From: Dolosigranulum pigrum ATCC 51524
Lineage (GTDB): Bacteria; Bacillota; Bacilli; Lactobacillales; Carnobacteriaceae_A
Assembly: GCF_000245815.1 (NCBI RefSeq)
Contig: NZ_JH601103.1
Coordinates: 866,313-930,312, forward strand
Direction of reading: 5' to 3'
DNA length: 64,000 nucleotides
The notes below the pieces were generated by a model. That model saw nothing but the letters and a program-made list of their open reading frames with translations, made no database searches and was not told the DNA's origin. Made by a program: the position numbers and the translations under genes. The first letter of the stretch is position 1. Every line of letters starts with the position of its first letter. Positions 16,954 through 25,739 of this stretch are shown here, in pieces.

Positions 16954-19245
16954 ATGAAGATGCAAGCATTAATTACACAAAATAATTTAGGACGAGAGTT
17001 TCAGCGGTGTTGTTTAGGTATTGAACGAGAGTCTCTCCGGGTACAGGAAGATGCTACATTAGCACTTACGAAGGTTCCTTCCTCAATCGGACCACGAGCA
17101 AGTCATCCTTATTTATTGACAGACTTTAGTGAGTCACAACCTGAATTCGTTACGCCGCCGAGTTGTAGTTGTTTAGACCGGACATTTGATTGGTTAGCGG
17201 CACTTCATGATGTGTATATCCAAGCAATGAATGCGGATGAATATTTGTGGCCGTTTAGTATGCCGTGCTTATTACCAGATGAAGCAGATATTCCGATTAT
17301 TGATGTGCCGGAGCAAGAAGAGATTGCGTATCGTGAATATTTAGCTAATCATTATGGCAAAAAACTTCAAATGATTAGTGGGATTCACTTTAATTTTTCC
17401 TTTTCTGAGCAGTTTGTTACACGATTGTTTGAAGAACAGACTGAGTATAGTGAGTTGATTTCCTTTAAAAATGCGCTTTATCTGAAATTAACGCGTAATT
17501 TTTTGCGCTATCATTGGCTAATAACCTATGTGTACGGTGCATCACCTGTGGCAGATGAGTCTTTTTATACAAGCAAGAAGCATGGGCAGACACCGCCGGA
17601 TCAGTATGTTAGAAGCTTGCGCAATAGTTCGTATGGCTATAATAACTTTTCTGATGTACGGGTGCCGTTAACGTCAGTAGCTGATTATAGTACGGTCATT
17701 CAGCAGCTAGTTAAAGATAAAAAAATTAGTGAAGAGCGTGAATATTATGGCAATGCTCGTCTAAAAGGGCATGGCAAATATACGAAAGATCTCATGGAAC
17801 GCGGCATTAAATATGTCGAGTTCCGTTCTATTGATGTGAATCCATTCGATCAGTTCGGCTTATCGCGTCAACAAGCTGAGTTTTTCCGTCTGTTTTTTAT
17901 GATGCTCGTATGGCTTGATGAGGATGCATCGGAAGCAGATATTGAACGTGGGATGACAATGAATGAACAGGTTGCTTCAGAGCATCCGTTCGCTGAGACT
18001 GCATTCCAGGCAGAAGGTTTACATTTATTGGAAAAGATGATAGAAGTAGCTGAATTTGTTGAAGCCAACGATAAAGCACAAGCTGAGATTGCATTTGTCC
18101 AATCAGCCTTAATGGACCCGACTAAAACGTATGCTGCCCAAATAGTGCATGAAATAGAAAAAAGTTCTTATATAGAATTCGGTCAATTACTGGCTCAAAA
18201 ATATAAGCAGTTATCCACAGCGGAACCGTATCGTTTACGTGGGTTTGATGATTTGGAAATGTCCACGCAATTATTAATGAGTGATGCGATTGAACGAGGA
18301 ATCCGGGTTGAATTTATTGATCGACAGGATCAACTATTGAAATTATCGGTAGCTGATCATATTGAATATGTGCGCAATGGGAATATGACACGCCTTGACT
18401 CAACGATCAGTCATTTCTTAATGTCAAATAAGACAGCGACCAAACGTATTTTGGCCAGAGCTGGTTTTAAGGTCCCAGGTGGCGCTGAGTATCGAAGTCT
18501 CACAGAAGCTATGGCAAATTACCCACGATTTGCTGACAAGCCAACTGTTATCAAGCCTAAATCAACTAATTACGGTGTCGGGATTTCAATTTTTAAACAA
18601 GGAATGTCAGAGAGTTCTTATAAGGAAGCATTAGAAATTGCTTTGGCAGAAGATGAGACGGTTTTAATTGAAGATTATATTGCTGGTACGGAATATCGGT
18701 TTCTTGTAATCGGTGGAGTTTGTCGGGCGGTATTGTTACGGCAACCAGCTAATGTAATAGGGGATGGGAAACGAACGGTTGCCGAGTTAATAGCAGCTAA
18801 AAATCAAGATCCATTACGTGGCGAGGAACATCGCGCCCCCCTGACAAAAATTGAGTGTGGTCAAATTGAACGCATGGTACTGAAAGAACAAGGCTTAACC
18901 TTTGAAAGCATACCGGGTAAAGATCAACGTGTCTTGTTGCGAGCAAATACAAATATCTCAACGGGTGGAGACTCGATCGATGTGACTGATGACGTCGATC
19001 CATCCTATAAACGCATAGCTGAAGCAATGACTCGAACAATAGACGTTCAGATAACAGGTATTGACTTAATTATTCCGGATATTAAACAACCATCTACTCA
19101 CATGAAACCAGGTTATACGTTGATTGAGATGAATTATAATCCGGCCATGAATATGCATGCTTATGTTTATAAAGGAAAAGGAAGACGAGTGACACAAGAT
19201 GTGTTGAACTTATTATTCCCGGAACTACCCAAGCGCAGGAACTAA
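16954..19245 (+). CDS. gshF: Bifunctional glutamate-cysteine ligase/glutathione synthetase
   Basis: One protein makes glutathione from Glu, Cys and Gly in two ATP-dependent steps. The N-terminal ligase half begins near LGIERESLRV, with SGIHFNFSFS and RLKGHGKYT. The C-terminal ATP-grasp half (from about residue 480) carries KPTVIKPKSTNYGVG and the metal-binding end EMNYNPAMNM. The 763 residues fit the GshF fusion of Gram-positive bacteria. ATG 16954 is preferred because the promoter overlaps earlier ATGs and GGTGGG precedes it. It lies 17 bases before the cysteine desulfurase gene. Confidence 0.95.
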   Translation: MKMQALITQNNLGREFQRCCLGIERESLRVQEDATLALTKVPSSIGPRASHPYLLTDFSESQPEFVTPPSCSCLDRTFDWLAALHDVYIQAMNADEYLWPFSMPCLLPDEADIPIIDVPEQEEIAYREYLANHYGKKLQMISGIHFNFSFSEQFVTRLFEEQTEYSELISFKNALYLKLTRNFLRYHWLITYVYGASPVADESFYTSKKHGQTPPDQYVRSLRNSSYGYNNFSDVRVPLTSVADYSTVIQQLVKDKKISEEREYYGNARLKGHGKYTKDLMERGIKYVEFRSIDVNPFDQFGLSRQQAEFFRLFFMMLVWLDEDASEADIERGMTMNEQVASEHPFAETAFQAEGLHLLEKMIEVAEFVEANDKAQAEIAFVQSALMDPTKTYAAQIVHEIEKSSYIEFGQLLAQKYKQLSTAEPYRLRGFDDLEMSTQLLMSDAIERGIRVEFIDRQDQLLKLSVADHIEYVRNGNMTRLDSTISHFLMSNKTATKRILARAGFKVPGGAEYRSLTEAMANYPRFADKPTVIKPKSTNYGVGISIFKQGMSESSYKEALEIALAEDETVLIEDYIAGTEYRFLVIGGVCRAVLLRQPANVIGDGKRTVAELIAAKNQDPLRGEEHRAPLTKIECGQIERMVLKEQGLTFESIPGKDQRVLLRANTNISTGGDSIDVTDDVDPSYKRIAEAMTRTIDVQITGIDLIIPDIKQPSTHMKPGYTLIEMNYNPAMNMHAYVYKGKGRRVTQDVLNLLFPELPKRRN

Positions 19246-19262
19246 TACAGAAAGGTGATCAT

Positions 19263-20405
19263 GTGGAGCGAATTTATTTAGATTATGCAGCAACAGCCCC
19301 GATGTCTCAGGAGACCATAGAGGCTTATTCTAAAGGGATGCAGCAATATTTTGGTAATGCGTCGAGCATTTATACAAGCGGTCGTGATGCTCAGTATGAA
19401 TTAATGCAAGTGCGAAGTGTATTGGCTAAGAGCATTGGAGCTGAACAGGATGATATTATTTTCACAAGTGGTGGAACAGAGAGTGATAATACAGCCATCT
19501 TGAAAGTAGCAGAATCATATAAAGCAAATGGTCGTCATATTATCACAACAGCTGTGGAGCATAAAGCCGTGTTGGAGCCAATGCAATACTTGGAACAACA
19601 AGGGTTTACGGTCACTTATTTACCTGTTAATGAATATGGCCATGTAACAGCTGAGCAGGTAGCGAAGGCCTTGACTGATGAGACCATTCTTGTTTCGATT
19701 ATGTATGGAAACAATGAAACTGGCGCTATCAATCCAATTGAAGCTATTGGGCAAATCTTGGCAGAGCATCAAGCGATTTTTCATACCGATGCTGTTCAAG
19801 CATACGGTACACAAACGTTAGATGTTAATCAGCTAGGAGTTGATCTACTATCTGTCTCAGCCCACAAAATTGGTGGGCCGAAAGGAATGGGATTTTTATA
19901 TGCACGCCCGCATTTAAAAGGAATTCGCTTGTTGTTAGGTGGGAATCAAGAATTGAAGCGACGCGCTGGGACCCAAAATGTACCGGGAGCTATTGCTTTT
20001 AAACAAGCTGTCTTAGCTCATGCACCGGTAAAACAATCCAAGCAATATCGTAAATTAATGGCCTATTTTTTAGAGCAGTTAAATAAGAATGGTGTCTCTT
20101 TTTCAATTAATGGGGCGAGCGACATTCAGCAATCATTACCTCATATTTGTAACTTACAATTTCCAGGAATTCTTGCCGAAAAATTATTGATTCAACTGGA
20201 TTTGATGGGGGTAGAAGTCGCTGCCGGGAGTGCTTGTACAGCAGGTAACACGGATCCAAGCCATGTTTTGATAGCAATGTTTGGCGAAGATAGTCCACAA
20301 GTAACAGAGAGTTTGCGTTTTAGTATCGGAGCGCAGACAACGATAGCACAACTTGAACAAGTTGCGGTAAAAGTGAAACAAGCGATTGAAAAGTTGCGAA
20401 AGTAA
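19263..20405 (+). CDS. Cysteine desulfurase (NifS/IscS type)
   Basis: PLP enzyme that moves cysteine sulfur to a protein persulfide. The 380-residue protein shows the PLP lysine Lys202 in SAHKIGGPKG and a catalytic Cys325 in GSACTAGNT. Because mnmA follows two genes on, its persulfide probably serves tRNA 2-thiouridine synthesis, as dedicated desulfurases do elsewhere (inference). Start GTG 19263 is seven bases after AAAGG. gshF, just upstream, also uses cysteine, so the grouping links cysteine and thiol metabolism. Confidence 0.92.
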   Translation: MERIYLDYAATAPMSQETIEAYSKGMQQYFGNASSIYTSGRDAQYELMQVRSVLAKSIGAEQDDIIFTSGGTESDNTAILKVAESYKANGRHIITTAVEHKAVLEPMQYLEQQGFTVTYLPVNEYGHVTAEQVAKALTDETILVSIMYGNNETGAINPIEAIGQILAEHQAIFHTDAVQAYGTQTLDVNQLGVDLLSVSAHKIGGPKGMGFLYARPHLKGIRLLLGGNQELKRRAGTQNVPGAIAFKQAVLAHAPVKQSKQYRKLMAYFLEQLNKNGVSFSINGASDIQQSLPHICNLQFPGILAEKLLIQLDLMGVEVAAGSACTAGNTDPSHVLIAMFGEDSPQVTESLRFSIGAQTTIAQLEQVAVKVKQAIEKLRK

Positions 20406-20422
20406 ATACAGGAGTGATAGCG

Positions 20423-20767
20423 ATGCGATCCAATCAATCAGGTCTATTAGGAAGTACAGTGAAGTATGCGGTCAGCGACGAGGCTAAGCGTTATACTATG
20501 TTGGATAACTTTTTTGAACAAACACCACGAGGTAATTTTCAATATGAGCGGGTGTTATCTCCACGTGGGCACGATCAGTCAGCACCTAAATTAAAAATTT
20601 CTGTGAGTAAAGATTTTTCAGAATTAACGATTAATGCGGTTACTCAGAGCGGTCTGCGAAAGATTGATTTATATAAAAAAGATGATCGACAAGAAGCACG
20701 TGAGTTCGCTGAATATGTACTTGATGATTTAGTAGAACAAGGTGTATTAGTAAAAGCAGAGGCTTAA
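20423..20767 (+). CDS. DUF1831 family protein
   Basis: A 114-residue soluble protein of mixed alpha/beta appearance with no catalytic motif I can name. Similar proteins sit between cysteine desulfurase and mnmA in many Lactobacillales, which suggests a role in sulfur transfer or tRNA thiolation, though none is shown. ATG 20423 is eight bases after AGGAG; an in-frame GTG nine bases upstream overlaps that site. Recognisable parts are GSTVKYAVSDEAKRY and TQSGLRKIDLYK. Confidence 0.8.
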   Translation: MRSNQSGLLGSTVKYAVSDEAKRYTMLDNFFEQTPRGNFQYERVLSPRGHDQSAPKLKISVSKDFSELTINAVTQSGLRKIDLYKKDDRQEAREFAEYVLDDLVEQGVLVKAEA

Positions 20768-20826
20768 CAAATTAGTGTTGAGTACTGCGAGGTAGAGTTG
20801 TAGGACCAGTAAAAGGATGATGTATA

Positions 20827-21951
20827 ATGAATAAATCAGATATTCGAGTGGTTGTCGGAATGAGTGGTGGAGTCGATTCATCGGCAACCGCTTTGAAGTT
20901 GAAGCGTGAAGGATACGATGTGGTCGGAATTTTTATGAAAAACTGGGATGATACGGATGAAAATGGGGTCTGTACAGCAACAGAAGATTATAAAGATGTG
21001 CAGGCTGTGGCCAATCAAATTGGTATTCCGTATTACTCTGTTAACTTCGAGAAAGAATATTGGAATAAAGTGTTTGAATATTTTTTGGATGAATATAAAA
21101 AAGGACGCACACCTAATCCTGATGTAATATGTAATAAAGAAATTAAGTTTAAAGCTTTCTTGGATTATGCGATGGATCTAGGGGCAGATTATGTAGCGAC
21201 AGGTCATTATGCTCGCGTGGAGCGTGACGATAATGGGACGGTTCATATGTTACGCGGGGTTGATTCGAATAAGGACCAAACCTATTTCTTAAATCAGCTT
21301 AGCCAAGATCAGTTGCAGCGTGTCATGTTTCCCCTTGGTGAGATGGAGAAGCCTGATGTCCGTCAATTAGCTGAAGAAGCGGGATTGAAGACAGCAGATA
21401 AGAAAGATTCAACGGGAATTTGTTTTATTGGAGAACGTGATTTCAAAGAATTTTTGATGAATTATTTACCAGCTCAACCAGGAGAGATGCAAACTTTGGA
21501 CGGGGATGTTGTGAATACGCATGATGGGTTGATGTATTATACAATTGGACAACGCCAAGGCCTTGGTATCGGTGGCAGTAAAGAATATGGCAATGAACCA
21601 TGGTTTGTAATTGGGAAAGATTTAGAGCGGAATGTCTTGTTAGTCGGCCAAGGTTTTCATCATGAGCATCTATATGCGACACACTTAGAAGCAAGTGATT
21701 TTTCATTTACAGTGAAAGCACCCGCAGAAGCAGAATTTCGTTGTACGGCAAAATTCCGCTACCGTACAGATGATGTCCCCGTTACGATTAAGATGAACGA
21801 TGACCGTACGGAAGCAATTGTTGAATTCGATGAACCGCAGCGAGCGATTACTCCAGGTCAAGCTATTGTACTGTATGACGGAGAAGAATGCCTCGGCGGT
21901 GGCACGATTGACCGAGCTTATAAAGAAGATAAACAATTACAATATGTATAA
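20827..21951 (+). CDS. mnmA: tRNA 2-thiouridylase MnmA
   Basis: Thiolates U34 of tRNA Lys, Glu and Gln using ATP and a persulfide sulfur. The 374-residue enzyme has the PP-loop GMSGGVDSS (11-19), the catalytic nucleophile Cys102 (VICNKEIKF) and the persulfide Cys199 (STGICFIGER), matching the Escherichia coli numbering. ATG 20827 follows AAAAGGATG. It ends the gshF-desulfurase-DUF1831 run and is followed by a terminator. Confidence 0.97.
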   Translation: MNKSDIRVVVGMSGGVDSSATALKLKREGYDVVGIFMKNWDDTDENGVCTATEDYKDVQAVANQIGIPYYSVNFEKEYWNKVFEYFLDEYKKGRTPNPDVICNKEIKFKAFLDYAMDLGADYVATGHYARVERDDNGTVHMLRGVDSNKDQTYFLNQLSQDQLQRVMFPLGEMEKPDVRQLAEEAGLKTADKKDSTGICFIGERDFKEFLMNYLPAQPGEMQTLDGDVVNTHDGLMYYTIGQRQGLGIGGSKEYGNEPWFVIGKDLERNVLLVGQGFHHEHLYATHLEASDFSFTVKAPAEAEFRCTAKFRYRTDDVPVTIKMNDDRTEAIVEFDEPQRAITPGQAIVLYDGEECLGGGTIDRAYKEDKQLQYV

Positions 21952-21955
21952 ATAG

Positions 21956-21992
21956 AAAAGAGTGTCCAATTTTTAGTTGGACACTCTTTTTA
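21956..21992. terminator. Bidirectional terminator after mnmA
   Basis: AAAAGAGTGTCCAA pairs with TTGGACACTCTTTT (14 base pairs), with A- and T-runs on the two sides. It separates convergent mnmA and the FMN-binding lipoprotein gene. Confidence 0.9.
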
Positions 21993-22005
21993 AATGCATT
22001 CTTAA

Positions 22006-23196
22006 TTATTCTGTTGCACTAGAATCTGCATCTGTTTCTTTATCAAGGTTTTTGAAGTCAATTACGTTATCATCTTCATCGACTAATTTATAGCCTGTTT
22101 CTTTTAAGAAAAACTCAACATGAGGGAAGATGTCATGGATTAATTCATTGATTCCCATGTAGTTCCCCTCATCATCATAAATGCCGTAGTAGTCGTGAAC
22201 AACAAATTGTCCGGGACCACCTGATGGAACAGCCATACGTATATTGTCAGTATGTTTTTCACGGAGTTGATTAATAACCCATGCAACATTTGCATACGTT
22301 CCTTCTGGGTGAACGGCTTCTAATGGATCTCCTGCTTGTCCGGGTAAACGTGTTCCTAACATTTCAGTCGGATCTTCAATATGATTGTTGTAGTATAGGA
22401 ATTGATTATTATCATCGGCATAAGTGAGTTCAATTGGCATCGCTTTTAAGAAATGATCAATTTGGTCAACAGTTAACACACCACGATCTAATTTAACGTA
22501 AGTGTCACCTTCAACAGCGTTAGTTGCTTCTGCTGCTTTTTCGACCCATTCATCGTCTGATTTATCGACATCAGCAATTGTGGATCCTTTTGCTGCTTCG
22601 CCACTAGCTGATAGATCTTCACGTTCAAGCGCTTCTTCTGGTGAAACGTCATAGTCGGATGTGGTACTTGCCCAGCCACCTTCTTCACCGTCTTCACTTG
22701 CACCAGAATCAGCATCGGCACTTGCCAGTTCTTGACCTAGTGCGTTGAATAAGGCTTCTTTAATCGCTCCTGATGTCATAGTTGCACCAGAGATTTGATC
22801 GACATTAGTTGAACCTTCAGCTTTAATCGCTTCTAGATAATCATCCAAGCCTTCATCAATAAACTCAGGTGTTTCTTCATGGTCCACAGTAATATCGGTA
22901 ATTTCATTGTTGCTCACTTCAACTGTTACTGCAACCTCCCCGTTACGTCCATGGCCAATTCCTTCGTAAGTACCATCTTCAACAGTTGATAAATCAATGT
23001 CATCAGCGCCAGCATTAGTTGTATCATCATTAATAGTAGAATCGTCATTTACTTGCTCGTCAGTTTGTTGGTCTGTTTCTTCTACCTGTTCAGTCTGATC
23101 AGCTGTTGAATCAGTGTCAGTTGCTCCGTTATCTTGGCATCCAGCTAAAATAGCTAACGTCGCTGGAATGGCCAAATATTTACTCCATTTTTTCAT
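22006..23196 (-). CDS. FMN-binding lipoprotein with PAS-like domain
   Basis: A 396-residue predicted surface lipoprotein. Lipobox LAGC gives Cys20, followed by an acidic Thr/Asp-rich linker (21-70). Residues 74-153 match an FMN-binding domain; DQISGAT at 133-139 fits the D-x-x-S/T-G-A-T motif where ApbE-type transferases attach FMN to Thr139. A second acidic linker precedes residues 245-365, which resemble the PAS_10/DUF438 C-terminal fold (AMPIELTYADDNNQFLYYNN, GNYMGINELIHDI). Single-domain relatives such as PplA act in extracellular electron transfer; that role here is inference. Start after AGGAGG. Confidence 0.82.
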   Translation of the reverse strand: MKKWSKYLAIPATLAILAGCQDNGATDTDSTADQTEQVEETDQQTDEQVNDDSTINDDTTNAGADDIDLSTVEDGTYEGIGHGRNGEVAVTVEVSNNEITDITVDHEETPEFIDEGLDDYLEAIKAEGSTNVDQISGATMTSGAIKEALFNALGQELASADADSGASEDGEEGGWASTTSDYDVSPEEALEREDLSASGEAAKGSTIADVDKSDDEWVEKAAEATNAVEGDTYVKLDRGVLTVDQIDHFLKAMPIELTYADDNNQFLYYNNHIEDPTEMLGTRLPGQAGDPLEAVHPEGTYANVAWVINQLREKHTDNIRMAVPSGGPGQFVVHDYYGIYDDEGNYMGINELIHDIFPHVEFFLKETGYKLVDEDDNVIDFKNLDKETDADSSATE

Positions 23197-23254
23197 AATT
23201 GAGTCCTCCTACTTTTTATATGAGTTTTTTCGCATATTTCTTACATCTAACTTT

Positions 23255-23283
23255 AATATAACAAAACTTATAAATAAATTCAA
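23255..23283 (-). promoter_or_regulatory. Promoter of the FMN/PAS lipoprotein gene
   Basis: On the minus strand -35 TTGAAT (23283-23278), a 17-base spacer and -10 TATATT (23260-23255), 59 bases upstream of the start codon. Confidence 0.6.
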
Positions 23284-23319
23284 CAGTTATTATAAAAAAA
23301 ATTTATAAAGGTGAATTAA

Positions 23320-23347
23320 TTGTGTCTCAACCGCGCTGTGCTATAAT
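23320..23347 (+). promoter_or_regulatory. pncA promoter
   Basis: -35 TTGTGT, 16-base spacer, extended -10 TGCTATAAT ending at 23347, 30 bases before the pncA start. Confidence 0.6.
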
Positions 23348-23377
23348 AATGTTAATAAGTTTGTAGGAGGTTATTAC

Positions 23378-23926
23378 ATGCAAAAAGCACTAATTGTCAT
23401 TGATTATACAAATGATTTCGTCCACGAAGATGGCGCTTTAACAAGTGGAGAACCAGCCCAAGCTCTCCACGATTATATTGCCAATCAGATTAATGAATTT
23501 GCTCAGGCCGATGAATTTATTGCCTTTATGGTGGATTTGCACTATAAAGAAGATACCTATCATCCGGAGACGGCATTGTTTCCACCACATAATGTAGTAG
23601 GATCATCAGGGCGAGCGCATTATGGAGAAGTTCAATCTCTTTATAATCAGTTAAAAGAAAAATCTAACGTCATTTATCGTGATAAGACGCGATATTCATC
23701 TTTTGCGGGGACAGATTTAGCCTTAAGATTGCGCGAACGGGGAATTAATGAGGTGCATCTTGTTGGTGTGGTGACTGATATTTGTGTGCTTCATACAGCT
23801 ATCGATGCTTATAATTTAGGATTTGATATTGTTGTACATGAACAAGGCGTCGCTAGTTTCAATGAGGCAGGGCATCAATGGGCCTTGGAACATTTTAAGC
23901 AAGCTTTGGGGGCAAAAGTTATTTAA
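23378..23926 (+). CDS. pncA: Nicotinamidase
   Basis: Isochorismatase-like hydrolase converting nicotinamide to nicotinate for NAD salvage. The 182-residue protein has the catalytic triad Asp9 (VIDYTNDF), Lys103 (RDKTRYSSF) and Cys136 (VVTDICVL), plus metal ligands Asp53, His55 and His71 (VDLHYKED, FPPHN). The pattern is close to Bacillus PncA/YueJ. Ribosome site GTAGGAGG lies before the ATG. It is monocistronic, with its own promoter and a gap before dps. Confidence 0.92.
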   Translation: MQKALIVIDYTNDFVHEDGALTSGEPAQALHDYIANQINEFAQADEFIAFMVDLHYKEDTYHPETALFPPHNVVGSSGRAHYGEVQSLYNQLKEKSNVIYRDKTRYSSFAGTDLALRLRERGINEVHLVGVVTDICVLHTAIDAYNLGFDIVVHEQGVASFNEAGHQWALEHFKQALGAKVI

Positions 23927-23957
23927 TTAGAATTATTATAAATAAAAATCGTTAAGC

Positions 23958-23994
23958 TTGCATTTGTTACGGAAGTAAATTATAATGAATATAG
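23958..23994 (+). promoter_or_regulatory. dps promoter with PerR-like box
   Basis: -35 TTGCAT (23958-23963), 17-base spacer, -10 TATAAT (23981-23986). The sequence TTATAATGAATATAG at 23980-23994 agrees with the Per box TTATAATNATTATAA at 12 of the 14 specified positions and covers the -10. A perR gene lies at 53579 in this window. Confidence 0.68.
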
Positions 23995-24031
23995 TCAATG
24001 AGGAAAGAAATTCTTTAGGAGGAATGTTATA

Positions 24032-24493
24032 ATGACTTCAGTTAACACAGTATTAGACAAAATCGTATCTACTCAAAATGTATTCTACACACGCTTACAC
24101 CAGTTCCACTGGTATGTAAAAGGACCAGACTTTTTTGACTTACATGTTAAGTTTGAAGAGTTATATGATGCAGTGACTGTTGATATGGATGAAGTAGCCG
24201 AGCGTTTACTCACAGTTGGTGGATCCCCTTCAGCTACCTTTAGCGAATTTACAGAGAACTCAGTAATTTCTGAAAATGTGGAAGACAAGCATCTTTCTGC
24301 TGTAGAAATGGCAGAAGCTGTCGTAGCAGACTTGAAAGCTTACACAGAATTACTAAAAGAAGGTATCGAATTAACTGATGAAGCCGGCGATGATGTGTCG
24401 AATGATATGTTGATTGCTATTCGTGCTAACATGGATAAACAAATCTGGATGCTACAAGCATTCCTAGACAGCAAAACAAACGTTCAAGCGTAA
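24032..24493 (+). CDS. dps: Dps family ferritin-like protein
   Basis: Twelve-subunit iron-storage and DNA-protecting protein that oxidises Fe(II) with peroxide. The 153-residue chain holds the inter-subunit ferroxidase ligands in LHQFHWYVKG, FDLHVKFEELYD and VDMDEVAERLL (His, His, Asp, Glu). Ribosome site TAGGAGG precedes the ATG. The PerR-like box over its promoter predicts induction by peroxide or low iron. A terminator follows. Confidence 0.95.
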   Translation: MTSVNTVLDKIVSTQNVFYTRLHQFHWYVKGPDFFDLHVKFEELYDAVTVDMDEVAERLLTVGGSPSATFSEFTENSVISENVEDKHLSAVEMAEAVVADLKAYTELLKEGIELTDEAGDDVSNDMLIAIRANMDKQIWMLQAFLDSKTNVQA

Positions 24494-24504
24494 ATAAATA
24501 ATAA

Positions 24505-24536
24505 AGAGTCGGAGCTTTTGGGCTTCGGCTTTTTTA
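24505..24536 (+). terminator. Terminator after dps
   Basis: AGTCGGAGC pairs with GCTTCGGCT through two G-U pairs, 6-base loop, then TTTTTATTTT. Confidence 0.8.
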
Positions 24537-24619
24537 TTTTTACGAGCAATTTTGTTGTTATTCTGATTTTATAATTTTTATGATAAAATGAGTTAAACGC
24601 TATAAGAAGGAGTATTCAA

Positions 24620-25657
24620 ATGACACAAACGCTTGCTTATTTACAAAATTTACTTGCGATTCCATCGCCAACAGGTTTTACGACAGAGGTGATGGATTAT
24701 GTACAGGAGACATTAGAAAGTTTGGATTATGAGGTCCAACGAACACCGAAAGGAATGGCCGTGGTACGAGTGAACGGCCAAGATAATGAGCAACACCGCA
24801 TTGTTACTGCTCATGTTGATACGTTAGGAGCTATTGTACGTGGAATTAAACCGGATGGACGCTTGAAGTTAGATCGAATTGGTGGATTTCCTTGGAATAT
24901 GATTGAAGGTGAGAACTGTACTGTGCATGTGGCAAGCACAGGCGAGCAGATTACCGGGACCATTATGATTCATCAGACCAGTTGTCATGTATACAAAGAT
25001 GCGGGTAGCGCAGAACGTAATCAAGATAACATGGAAGTTCGGTTAGATGCTAAAGTAACAAATGAAGATGAAACGCGTAAGTTAGGGATAGATGTTGGAG
25101 ACTTTATTTCGTTTGATCCACGAACAACAGTGACCGAGACAGGTTTTGTAAAGAGTCGCTTCTTAGATGATAAAGTGAGTGCAGCTGTCTTGTTGAACTT
25201 ATTACGTCAGTATAAAGAAGAAGGAACACAATTACCACAGACGACGCATTTCATCTTTAGTTGTATTGAAGAGACAGGATTAGGTGCTAATAGTAGCTTA
25301 CATGAGAACGCTGTTGAATATTTGGCGATTGATATGGGAGCTATCGGGGATGATCAACAAACTGACGAATACACTGTCTCAATCTGTACGAAAGATGCGT
25401 CTGGACCATACAATTATGAATTTAGACAACATCTCGTTGGTTTAGCAAAAGCACATGAGATTCCGTATCAATTAGATATTTATCCCTATTATGGTAGTGA
25501 TGCTTCCGCAGCTATGAGTGCTGGAGCCGAAGTGAAGCATGCCTTACTTGGAGCTGGGATTGAGTCGAGTCACTCGTATGAGCGAACACATTTAGATTCT
25601 ATTGTAGCAACTGAACAATTGGTAGATGCTTACCTCAAGAGTGACTTAGTAAAATAG
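24620..25657 (+). CDS. M42 family metallopeptidase
   Basis: Glutamyl/deblocking aminopeptidase family, normally a large cytoplasmic oligomer with two metal ions. The 345-residue protein shows the family metal and catalytic motifs: AHVDTLGA, RFLDDKVSAA, CIEETGLGA with the Glu-Glu pair, AIDMGAIG, and the final His in ERTH. Cleavage specificity cannot be read. ATG follows AGAAGGAG. Monocistronic. Confidence 0.92.
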   Translation: MTQTLAYLQNLLAIPSPTGFTTEVMDYVQETLESLDYEVQRTPKGMAVVRVNGQDNEQHRIVTAHVDTLGAIVRGIKPDGRLKLDRIGGFPWNMIEGENCTVHVASTGEQITGTIMIHQTSCHVYKDAGSAERNQDNMEVRLDAKVTNEDETRKLGIDVGDFISFDPRTTVTETGFVKSRFLDDKVSAAVLLNLLRQYKEEGTQLPQTTHFIFSCIEETGLGANSSLHENAVEYLAIDMGAIGDDQQTDEYTVSICTKDASGPYNYEFRQHLVGLAKAHEIPYQLDIYPYYGSDASAAMSAGAEVKHALLGAGIESSHSYERTHLDSIVATEQLVDAYLKSDLVK

Positions 25658-25689
25658 ACCAGCTTGATAGTCAGCATCAGGACCTTTTA

Positions 25690-25719
25690 TTCAACAATTA
25701 AGTAGATCTTTGCTATAAT
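25690..25719 (+). promoter_or_regulatory. Promoter of the aldo/keto reductase gene
   Basis: -35 TTCAAC, 18-base spacer, -10 TATAAT at 25714-25719, 20 bases before the start codon. Confidence 0.5.
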
Positions 25720-25739
25720 AACAAAAAGGAGTGATTGAT

